From NCBI GenBank assembly GCA_008933995.1, contig WARS01000029.1, positions 6,820,332 to 6,884,331 of the forward strand: 64,000 nt of DNA. The letters are read 5' to 3'. The translations under genes were made by a program, and so were the position numbers. The notes beneath the pieces were generated by a model. The model ran no database searches. It was not told the origin of the DNA and saw only the letters and a program-made list of their open reading frames with translations. Of the stretch, positions 51,911 through 61,925 are shown piece by piece; the first letter of the stretch is position 1, and each line of letters opens with the position of its first letter. The DNA comes from Datnioides undecimradiatus (lineage: Eukaryota > Chordata > Actinopteri > Lobotiformes > Datnioididae).

Positions 51911-53423
51911 TCAGTGTAATGGTGAAATTTGCTTTTAATTCTGAGGAATTAATAAAGTGATTAATTTGTAATATTCAGCAATGTTTACGAGTAATTTATC
52001 AAATTTTCAAGTATGTTTAACATTGTTTTGTTATGTATTTTGCACATTTGGCATCTGGTCCTGCTCTGTGATGATACAAACACTCACACAAAGAGGTTTG
52101 CCTCACTTCCTCAGTGGTCAAACTCAATTATTTAGAGCAACTACGTATACACTGCAAAGGAAACCCAGCACATACGTCACTGATCTATCTGAAAGACACA
52201 ACATGCATTATGTTATAGTCTGTAATCTGGCGCAGCGTGTGTGTCCCTGTTCATGGCAGTGTTTGTTTTTCCAGCATGTCCAATCGGTGACGTGCACACG
52301 TTTATGTTGGAGTGAGGATATTTAAGGCTAAGAACATGGCGGGTGGTGTTTAGGGTTAGAGGGCTTGATCCTGACATAAGAACAGGGAGTCAGGTAACAA
52401 GGTCCACATGTGCCAAGTTTTCTCTTGCAGGCTCTTTCCTTCCTGCTTCTTTAACGGTGCACCTCTTTCATCCGTTCCATCTCCCAACTGTCAGAGCTGC
52501 AGGATCCGTAGGAGTGTAATCCGTGAAGTGGTTCAAAACAATGATTCACTTTAGGTTCATAGATCAAGGAGAGAACGAGGCAATGTTCACCAAATCACTA
52601 AACTGGCAGCTCTGCACACACTTCAGCCGCTCAGAACATGCATGAGAGGTCCCTATTTGAACCAGCACATAAACTGAGCCGGGAAAAGATATTTAAACAC
52701 CATTTATGCTTTAAAGTCTACTGTACTGTATCAATACAGTTTATGTAAAGCAGCAATTTTGCAGTTTAAAATCTGCTAATCCTGCTTTACGCTTTCAGTT
52801 TTGGTTAATTATCCAAATTCTGCTGGACGAGCTTTAACATTATTGCCTAAATTTGATTGGATCCCACTGAAATCCCCTGAGAGAAAATGTACATCAGGGT
52901 GATGAAACCCTGTAATATCACATTTCACTTAGAAAACCTGAGCAGCAGAAAGCCACTTACTGTAGAGTTCAGGCCAGCTTACAGTACATCCAGACAAAGC
53001 ATCCAGAGCACACTTATTTTTTTGTCATTTAGCTCCCCAAACAGCACTGCAAACCAAAGCATGGAGAGAAACCGGTGTGATTAAAGTGAACATTAGTGGG
53101 TTGACATGGGCTGAAGTGCCCCATACAGCAGGAGACAAGGGGGTGGACTGAGAGCAAAGATGGAGAAAAATATAGAGAGAAGTTTTCACTCCAGGACTCT
53201 CTTTTATGCACTGAGGTCATTTTCCCACAGCTGAAAGTCTTATCGGCAGTTTCCACCAGTGATCTGCACAAAGTACACCAACAGAGTTTCTGCTACAAAT
53301 GGCTGAGTCTAATGAAAATGACATACTGCATCCTCAAACAGCAATTACTTTCAGGTGCAGAAGCAAACACACACACCAGCACAGGCCGAAGAGTCTCAAT
53401 AGTCAGCCATATCCAATAAAATA

Positions 53424-53449
53424 CCGTGTCCCAAAAGTTCATGCACCCC
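53424..53449 (+). repeat. Left terminal inverted repeat of the Tc1-like element
   Basis: Starts CCGTGTCCCAAAAGTTCATG. The first 24 bases are the exact reverse complement of the right end. The TA at 53422-53423 just outside is the target-site duplication. Confidence 0.95.
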
Positions 53450-53586
53450 AATGGGCAACATTTCTGTCCATTCATCTCCAAAATGGGTTGCACCTGGTCA
53501 GCCAGGTGTTGTGAGGTTGTTTAATTAGTTCATCTGTTTGTGATAGGCCTATAAATTTCTTGGTTGACCATGAAGTATGTCACTGA

Positions 53587-54489
53587 GAGAAACGCCCCTC
53601 AGTTCTGAGTTCGAGGGCCAAGGACCTCATCCGCAAGGCCAAGGGAAAGAGACACCAATCCTTCCGCAGACTCAGTTGAAGACTGAAGAATCTTGGGGAA
53701 GCAGTCTCTAAGAGTACCATCCATCGTTTTCTGACTGAGAAACTGGGTCTGAGAGCATACAGAAGACAGCGGATTCCTCGCCTTACCAAACTGCAAAAGG
53801 AGAAGCGACTTGCTTTTGCAAAGAGGTATGCTAAAATGACCCCAAGAGACTGGGAAAACTGGGTTTTCTCTGATGAGTGCCCTCTCTACTTATTTCCAAC
53901 TCCCAACAGCCAAAATGACCGCATTTACACTGACAATCAAATGGAAGTACCACCTTCTGAACAAGTCAAGTTCAGCGCCCATTGCATGGTCTGGGGGGCG
54001 ATGTCATCTTCAGGGCTGTCTGAGTTGCATGTTGTACCCCAGGGCACCACCATCAACGCTGAGTATTATGTTAAGAACATTCTCCAGCCAGTGCTACTTC
54101 CCATACTCACCAGAAAGAAGAAATCGGGCCCCGTCACAGCTAGGAAGATGTTCAACAGGCGTGCGGAAATGGTCTTCGTGCAAGATGGTGCCCCCGCACA
54201 TACTGCTCGTACAACTCAGCAGTGGTGTTCTGAGCAGCTTCCTGGCTTTCTGCACAAAGAGGAATGGCCACCCAACTCCCCGGACCTCAACCCGATTGAG
54301 AACTGCTGGGGTATCCTGAAGAGTCGGGTCTTCCACAGCCCACCCCCTACCACCATGAAGCAGCTCAATGCGAGGGTTGTGCGGGAGTCGGGCAACATTG
54401 AGCCTTCCGTTCTAAAGAACTTAGTGCATTCTATGCCCATCAGGCTGAGGGCAGTAATTAAGATGTGGGGGGGATACACTGGCTTTTGA
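53587..54489 (+). pseudogene. Tc1-like transposase, DD37E, N-terminal part broken
   Basis: The gene codes a cut-and-paste DNA transposase. From 53680 to the TAA-free end at 54489 the frame is open for 269 residues; the first Met in it is at 53836 (217 residues to the stop). Upstream, residues matching the helix-turn-helix DNA-binding part (AKDLIRKAKGKRHQSFRRLS, then STIHRFLTEKLGLRAYRRQR) are in the same frame but cut by a TGA at 53677. Nearer the likely start (ATG at 53570) the frame differs and meets TGA at 53606, so an indel is probable there. The catalytic domain shows FSDEC (first Asp, residue 13 counted from the 53836 Met), FVQDGAPAHTA (second Asp, residue 117) and PPNSPDLNPIENCWG (Glu, residue 155). 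The family usually has about 340 residues. This copy should not make a full DNA-binding enzyme, though its catalytic half could still be translated. Confidence 0.9.
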
Positions 54490-54535
54490 ATAAATGCATT
54501 CTGTTGAATATTCACAATCTGAGTTGACTTTTTCT

Positions 54536-54561
54536 GTGGTGCATGAACTTTTGGGACACGG
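54536..54561 (-). repeat. Right terminal inverted repeat of the Tc1-like element
   Basis: Ends CATGAACTTTTGGGACACGG, followed by TA at 54562-54563, the second copy of the target duplication. It mirrors the left end with one mismatch in 26 bases. Confidence 0.95.
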
Positions 54562-57500
54562 TATATACAGCTCATTTGCAACAGCAAATGGGAAACGTAA
54601 TTCAGATTACATTTTCAATCAACATAATGAAAAACTGTTGTTAATTAACAGATCTGGCAAATGGAAGAAATCTTGACACTGGATCCATCAGTAAAATGTT
54701 TGTTGATAACATATTTCCTTTTTTTATCATATGCATTGTCCACTTGTAGTAGCTGCTGCATTAATAAAACTATATGGATAAGTTTTACTCTCACAGCAGT
54801 TTGATAATACTTGAGAAAGCTCATGTCATGGTGTGGGTTCACACAGATAAGGTTTGCAGTAATTTGAAGATTATTGTAGTTTCAATTTATAGTTATTTGT
54901 GTTTGCAGCATTTAACAGATTATATGTTGTACAGCGTATGTATATGTGCAGTTGTTCATTTGGTTGATTTAGCATTAGTTTGTTGGTTTTAGTATTTGTA
55001 AGCTAGAGAACCTTTTGGATTTCCATGGGTAAAAGCACTTCAGTCAAAACTCAAGGTTTAGTTCTACTTCAAAGCAACAGGCACAATGTGTTAACAATTA
55101 ACTTGAAACCACCATCTTTCCAGAAACTTAACAGATTTGCTTTTGTTGCCTAAACCACAGGCAATTTCTAGGAGACAGAGTTGCAGCAGAGAACACACAC
55201 ACACTGAGACTGCCACAAAGTCAAACACACAACCACAACCACACCCACACTGTGAAGCACAAAGGCAACAAAACTTAGTCCCCAGTTATCTTAACATACC
55301 AAACCCAGGAGTGACGACGGGAGCAGAAAGGGCTGATGGGAACTTCCAGAGTGGATGACGCCATTGTCATTGTCTTGGTTACCCCTTGTGATCAAGAATC
55401 AATTTGTTTCTTGCTTGTTTATTGTTCTCTGCAAGTCTCAACTGACTTACTTGATTTGGCTCATAGATGATGAAAGTCTAAGATGGGCATTATTGAACCA
55501 GTCTTCTTTAGAGGAAGCAGACACACACACATCGCATCCAGGAATCCCAATGTGGCTCATCTCAGGACAGTTTTGGAAATTCACCAAGATAATCCCGACA
55601 TCTGTCACTTGATAGCTTTCAATAAAGCAGGAGGTGGTGGCTCAGACTGGCCACAGAAAATCACCTTCCATGTTCGTTCAGGTAATGTTCCCGTTTTCAG
55701 CGAATAGTCCCAGCCAATTAAAAAACAGTCCTCATTGTGTTGTTCACCAAAGTAAGGAATATCTGCAGGGCTAAAAACCTTTCAGTGGGCTCATCTTTAA
55801 AGGCGGGCTTTTAAAAAAAAAGACCAGACAAAAAAAGAAATAAAAATCAGAAAATGAATCATTGGAAAGTAAAAAACAAAAACATGGATAATCCTCTGAC
55901 CCAGCAATGATCACAACATATGCTCCACATTAGTTTTCCTTGGATTGTCCAGAGCCATGTTTCACGTCTCTGCCTGTCCCTGTTCTGCTGAAATTGACGC
56001 CGTTCCTCTTTCTAGTCCCTGCCTCAGTTCAGGTCTGCTGGACCACAGGTCACATTTCATGGATGATCTTTGATCCCCCAGCCCCGAGTAACCGAAGGTA
56101 CATATTAGCATAGGCCAAGAAACCAACTGTTAAACACTCTGGCTTTCCTGGCAAGAACATCATTTGTGAAATTACTTTGTTTTTTATCATATATAGTTCC
56201 AAATAAAGAAAAAAACTAGACTAAACTCTCCTCAGAGCCTCCTTCTGTTAATTGTGGTCAGCTCTATCCTGCTTCCATCTCTACTCTAACCACAGTGCAG
56301 GCCAAGATGAACAATTTAAATCTAATCTGGAACAATAAAAACACAAGATGGTGGAGTTGACAGCATTGTGAAGCCTTAATGTTGTAAGACGTTTCTAATC
56401 TGTTTCTGCAAGAACGCATCATCCATTTTTTAATGGCTGCAGCTGTACAGGCCTTCAGATCCTATCTCACCATAAACTACTATAATCTGAATGGCCCTTT
56501 ATCGGCTGCAATGTAAAAAGCTTTAACATCAGTTGTTAAAGTACTTCGACAGCAACATGCAAGATGAATCCCATTCGCATTGGTTTCCTGCTCATGTTAC
56601 CTGACCACTTCCTTCATAGCACTCTCTGTGTCACAACAGCCATGTCTGACTCACTGTACATGCCGGTTGTACCTACACAGGGGGTCCGATTACACAGAGC
56701 AGCAGCCAGCGGTACGAGGCGATAAGAGCTACAGCAACTACTCCACAACGAGACACACAATCCCCAGCTTTGGAAAGCGACGCACACGTCAAGAACTGCA
56801 CGTTTCAAAAAGCCACGACTACTGGCCGATGTGCAGTTGACACTTGAGACTGTGTATCGAATAGCATTCAGCAAACACAGACAACAGCGGCTGAATATAA
56901 AATCTGGTTTCACGCTGGTGTCCGCATTACTGGCCCATTCAGAGTGCCTCTATAAAACAGCGTGTGAAACTGCCTAGCAACAAGTGGGTTCGAAAACACT
57001 TGCCTCTGTGGCTCTGTGTGGTCAACAACTGTTTGCTTTCACACCTGGTAATTTTTTGCTGCATGTATGGTGGAACAGGAAACTGAGAGAATTTCTAGCT
57101 GCTGCACTGCTAAATTTCTCTTTTCACTGTGCAGCCTCTGTGAACTAGGCTCTTTGTGACCAAACCAAAACGTAAACTTGGTGAGTGTTAGAAAATTGGA
57201 TAATGTGACTCTGTGGCAAATGTTAACTGCTCTGTCTATAACACATTTAAGTTGTTGTGTAATATTTGGAGTAGTTTATCCCCCTAGTGGCAAAAAAGTA
57301 GATTATAGCAGCTCTAACGCGAATTCCTTTAATAAATCTTACAAATGGGAAGTGTGATTGTTAGTCTGACAAAATAGATTTGATCTTTTCTCTGAGCTAT
57401 ATTTAATTATTTTCCTTACTCAAATGTTTTATTGCAAGTTTAAATGGTAGCCTTATTTTTATGCTGCAAATAGTTACATAGATTTGTAATTCAAGAGTTT

Positions 57501-57648
57501 GGGGCCACATCTTATATCACTACTAGCCTCTAGATGTCTAAAGCAAATAATTTATTTCTCTCTGTGTGTGTGATGAACTGTGCCTCCTACTTATTGGTGA
57601 AAAGACTGACAGATGGAGTGTGATCAAAAGTTCATCTAACTCATATAG

Positions 57649-57671
57649 ACACACACACACACACACACACA
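57649..57671. repeat. (CA)n microsatellite
   Basis: About 11 CA units. Confidence 0.9.
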
Positions 57672-58503
57672 GACATCTGAAGGCAGTCAACGACTCATCC
57701 AGGCAGTGACAGAAAATATTAGTCAGCCTATATATTCTACAACCTTACAGTACACAGACAAAAACACGGCAACTTAAAATAACCCTCAGCTGGGAAATTC
57801 TTCAAACACACTAACATGAGTGAGAGGAAATAACACAGACAAAGGCACTGAGGTGAGAAACATTTCCATGGCAACTACATTCGTAAGCCTGGCTCGACCA
57901 ATGAGCTTTGACCTTACAGTAAGTCCAAGGATTCATAATATACTGTGTCAGTGATAGAGAGCATCATAGGGGTATAGTCGTTTCTATTATTACAGTTGGT
58001 TTAATAAAGCAGATATTCTACTTAATTTCATGTACTGTGAGTGCTTGTATAATTGTTTTCTGATATATATTTTGTATTTTCTGGTCTCTTTCAAATGTAC
58101 CATGCAGAATTAGTGTAAATTAAGGTCATGATGATTTACCAACACCCAAAAGTCCCTAAAAGCCCACATTCCCTTATTCAGAAACATCATTGTGCTTTAA
58201 TCTGCTAGGCTACATGTATGGTCAAAATGCATTTAGGCCTTTGCTGTGACCGACCATCAACTCAAAATAATCTGCATATACACAATATATGTCTAAATAT
58301 ATGTCACACAAAACAATGAATCAAAGTGGACCAGAAAAGTCCACAGTGTGCTGGAAAAACTGGATAAGCGGTGCTGGATAAGTTTAACATTTAAATTACT
58401 GAATAGCACATCTGAGGAGTCCGTGTTGGCTGCTCAGTCAGGGAGAAAACAAACCAGGCAGAGTGTTGTGATAAAGGATTAGATGATGGAGAGTTGTGGC
58501 AAT

Positions 58504-58628
58504 AGGGAGAGGAGAGGAGAGGAGAGGAGAGGAGAGGAGAGGAGAGAAGAGAAGAGAAGAGAAGAGAAGAGAAGAGAAGAGAAGAGAAGAGAAGAGAAGA
58601 GAAGAGAAGAGAAGAGAAGAGAAGAGAG
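58504..58628 (+). repeat. Two-phase pentamer array, (GGAGA)n then (AGAAG)n
   Basis: About eight GGAGA units switch at about 58545 to about sixteen AGAAG units. The whole 125 bases are purine on this strand and pyrimidine on the pde4b-sense strand. Confidence 0.95.
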
Positions 58629-59039
58629 ACTTATTGACATTACATTAGTCGATACCTTGTAAAATACTGTCAGGAGAGAAAACCAGAGCATGTTTCTGCA
58701 TTTCAAAGAGACAGATTAGACAAATTCTCTCTCTGGCAGCATATAATGTAATAGAGGCCAAGACTTCAGGTCACTTATTTGGTTTTTAAAAAAGGCAGCT
58801 TTTACTGTGTAATATTTAATGTAACGGTTAGGGCAGAAAAGAGATTCACGTTTTTATTTCTATATCTAAAAATAGTGCGCCAAGCTTGTGAGGGAAATTT
58901 ATTGGAGATCTTTTTTTAATATCTGAGCAAATACGACCGCAGAGTAAATCAAGCAAGTGCATATAAATATCAGCAGTACGCAATAATGTGGAAATTAGCT
59001 TCTGTCTAGTTTTTATGGTATGAAAAGAAAAAAAAGGGA

Positions 59040-59330
59040 GGTGGGGGGGTGGAGGGGGGTGAGGCAGGGGGGCTGCTCAGCTTGCTGCCGCCACCAACAC
59101 TGACACTGCTGCCAATGCATGTCACAGCCCACCATCACCCCTGCATCGACCTGCGGGCTTCTGTTGCTTCACGGCTCCCCGCAGGGTGCCGCATTGATCT
59201 CCCTCTGCTCTCACTTTCGGTGGCTTCAAATTGCGCTCGACATGGAGCGACACAAAACCTTTAGCCTCCACACCAAAAACAAAATCTATACTCTCATTCT
59301 GTCCCAGTTTAAAAGCTCTTAGTTAATATG
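59040..59330. other. GC-rich, CpG-dense block of unknown role
   Basis: It begins with a G-rich run (gtgggggggtggagggggg) and continues as unusually CpG-rich unique-looking sequence to about 59250. Two overlapping plus-strand frames are open (59049-59264 and 59119-59322), but neither product is recognised and no clear splice sites frame them. Confidence 0.35.
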
Positions 59331-60619
59331 TGACGCCGCCAAGTGCAATGCATTGAATGTGCACAATATTAGGAAAAACAGGGGACCACAGATGAGTAAA
59401 TCCAGTAAAACGCCACAACTTTTTATTGATCTTCATATTTTGAATAGTTTAAAGAAGAATTCGGCTTTAACAACAGTTAAATTGTATGAATATGCATAAT
59501 TATTTAAGTACATAGAAATACAATTACAGTGACCTGGCCTAACCCATTATGTCGTTGACACACGAGACACAAGACATAAAGGGCACACTCATGCACAACA
59601 CAAATGCCGAATACAATGTACAATGTAATTATCACTGGCGCCCTGTGTGGGTCCATGCCTGCCTCACCATCTCTGCGTGTGTGTGTGTGTGCATGTGGTT
59701 CTCTTAAACATGTCTGAGACCAAGTATGTGTGCATCTGTGCACACGTAGGCACGCGCGTTCTTGTAAGGTGTGCGCATATGTCGGTGTGTGACAGTGTGA
59801 CGCACGTAGTTACCAGCAAACATCGCTGCCTGGTTGCCATGGCATGGTTTGAACAAAAACAGGGCTTCAAATGGCTTCCTGTATCTCCCCTCCATCTCTG
59901 TTTCTCCTCGTGTGTCTTGGAGTCATTCTTTTAACCCCCTTTTTTCTCTCTTTTGGTGATGCTCTCCCTCTTTGTTTTCCATTTTAATTGGATGGATCTC
60001 CCCTCTCCCTGACCTATTTTCACCCTTCAGACTGATGTTGTCCATCCCCACTCTTCCCATTTTATATCCTCCACGTTTTCTAACTTATCATGACATGCTA
60101 TTATCTCATCTTCTATCATTATAACCACAGTATCAATTTGTGCATTTGTTTTTGTGTGCAGCCCAGCTCCGTACCTGGGTCTCTGGCTCAGAGTATCATG
60201 TGATGGCTTCCAACCAGGACTCTTAGGCTATTTTTGTCTTCCATGAATTTGTCTCCCACAAATAAAAATAACTAAACGGGCCACTGGGGGATTTGGCTTC
60301 CTTCTCCTGAGTTCTTTCTTTGAGGTGTTGTTTATTCTGTCTGGATCAAGGGTGGAAACTGCACTTTCTGTGTGCAACAACGATCTGAGACGACAGAGCA
60401 TGTATACTATACAAACTGCATTCTTGGCCATCATCCTCTGGACTAGATTGGCTCTCTGATTGCTTTCCCACTTCCATCCATTCATTTAATACACCAGCTT
60501 ATGGTGTGTAAAGCTTACAGAGGAAAACTAACCAAGCACATCCCTGCATGATGCGTGGGGGTGAGGCAGGTTGCTCATCTTTTACACTAAACAACAAATT
60601 CACACCTGGATGTGATTTA

Positions 60620-61400
60620 GAGTCAGCTGGAGCCTCCCTTCCAGGACCCTGGTATGAGCTTTGCGAGGTAGGCTGAGCAGTGTGATACCCCGATAATTGG
60701 AGCAAACCCTCCAGTGCTCTTTTCACAACCGGGAACCACTGGGATAATAGGAGCTGCACTCGCTTAAATGGTCCAAAAGCTCAGACCATTTTCAGTTTTT
60801 CAATGTGCTACAATGTCTTAACCATAGCTGTCTGTATCTATCTAATCAGGACCAATCCAATCCAGTCTATAGTGCTTTGCTTTTGGACTACATCAGAGAC
60901 TTCCATTAGAGAAATGAGCAAGGCCTCCCCTGAGTCTTTCAAATGCTTCAGGGATCGTTGGTTCAGCTACCTGACAGTATATCTATTCACACTCAGCAGT
61001 TTTCCCAAAATCTGCTGAGAAGAGCCTGGGCAACACTCTGCCTCTTCTCCATGCTTTCCAGTCTCTAGAACATGTTGTCTTTTAGTCCTCCTCAAAAATA
61101 TCTCATCTCATTCAGGCTCCCCCAGCTTGACAACTTCCCCCTTGCCTTCTCAGATTGCCACCACAACAGGCACCAACAATATCCTGGCCACAACTCTGAG
61201 CAGCCACATCCTCAATAGAAGCTTTAAGACATGGTCTACTCAGATTTCATGTCCCAAACATCACGCAGGAGGCAGGAAAAACCCTCCTGAGCTGGAATTT
61301 GACAACTGGCAAAAAATAAACCCCTTCAGGCAGAACTTCTGAGTTCATCCTACACATTTGGTTTTAGTGGTTCAGCCTCCACCGTCGGATCCACCTCAGC
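60620..61400 (-). mobile_element. Decayed non-LTR retrotransposon (LINE), reverse-transcriptase and pre-RT region
   Basis: Read on the minus strand, 60740-60620 contains a degenerate form of the block that in fish LINEs encodes NYRGITLLSLPGK followed by a VLE-R motif. Here one finds caattatcggggtatcacac, then ctgctcagcctacctcgcaaa. Upstream, 60930-60875 resembles the SLxEVxxVVxK block that precedes the RT domain, and 61400-61340 resembles the region before it. Frames are broken by several shifts and stops, so it is a fossil. The motif is of the type I associate with Rex1/RTE-like elements; the exact clade is uncertain. Confidence 0.6.
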
Positions 61401-61890
61401 TCACAGATGAGGGGCTTCAGGTGTTCTGATATGAGATGCTCTTGTACACTACCTAAAGATTCAACATAGTGCTCTACTGTACAACCCATCACATACACAA
61501 AAGTCAGATACTGGGAACATGTATTCTTTCCATTGTGCAATCATTTATGTTTTTAAAAATTAGTGTTTTTGCACGTCAAACAATTACAATAATGCAAATG
61601 AGACTGGAGCATACATTAACCTGCATGAGTATAGGTCAGAGGATCAACTTAGAAGCTGTGGGCTGAGGCCAAGATGCAGGACAGGCTCCCCTGGAGGTGC
61701 CGGATTATCCTGTGTCATTGACCAGTGACATCACCAGTGACACCAATGTAAAGGGACCTGTGTGTGTTTATGTGTACTTCCTGTTTGATGTGTTTGTGTG
61801 TCCTCTTCCTGCCCATTGTGTACCTTGGTCCCCACTGAGACTTAAGCCTATGAAGGTAGACTCACATTCTCACCCCCTGCAGGTACCTGC

Positions 61891-61894
61891 ACGC

Positions 61895-61919
<25 letters not shown>
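61891..61919. repeat. (CA)n microsatellite
   Basis: About 13 CA units after acg. Confidence 0.93.

Positions 61920-61925
<6 letters not shown>

Larger units (their letters stand above)
30758..53421 (-). other. Upstream pde4b intron or 5' region, left part
   Basis: The acceptor AG at 30759-30758 shows that an upstream exon must join here in phase 2. Apart from the candidate at 44045-44145, no N-terminal exon of known PDE4 isoforms was recognised (the PDE4B1, PDE4B3/D5-type FTVAHTC and PDE4D3-type RRHSWIC ends were looked for by eye). The region contains dispersed-repeat fragments near 33.7, 34.5, 35.4, 36.1, 36.8, 40.1-40.4 and 51.3-51.9 kb, AT-rich tracts at 42.88, 43.13, 45.0-45.5 and 46.2 kb, (GT)n at 44.8 and 51.1 kb, GGAGA-type arrays at 49.3 and 50.6 kb, and CTCF-like motifs at 47.6 kb. 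I see nothing specific in 31000-33600, 37000-40000 and 46300-47500. Confidence 0.6.
53424..54561 (+). mobile_element. Tc1/mariner-superfamily transposon, DD37E type, nearly complete
   Basis: The 1138-bp element is bounded by inverted terminal repeats that start CCGTGTCCCAAAAGTTCATG and match for 24 bases, with one mismatch within 26. It is flanked on both sides by TA, the target duplicated by this superfamily. Inside is one transposase gene on the plus strand, broken in its N-terminal part. The spacing between the second Asp and the Glu of the catalytic triad is 37 residues, unlike the DD34E of classic Tc1; it resembles the DD37E group described in vertebrates (TRT), but I cannot confirm the family without a search. 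Matching termini and an intact catalytic half suggest a fairly young copy. It lies in the pde4b 5' region, opposite to the gene's direction. Confidence 0.93.

Noticed and set aside
53873-54587. Other open frames overlapping the transposase on both strands
   Set aside because: Shadows of the real frame; only the plus-strand frame ending at 54489 carries the DDE motifs.
59119-59322. HGSPQGAAL in a plus-strand frame, slightly like the PQG motif of reverse transcriptases
   Set aside because: No other RT motif lies nearby in any frame, so the resemblance is too short to support a LINE.
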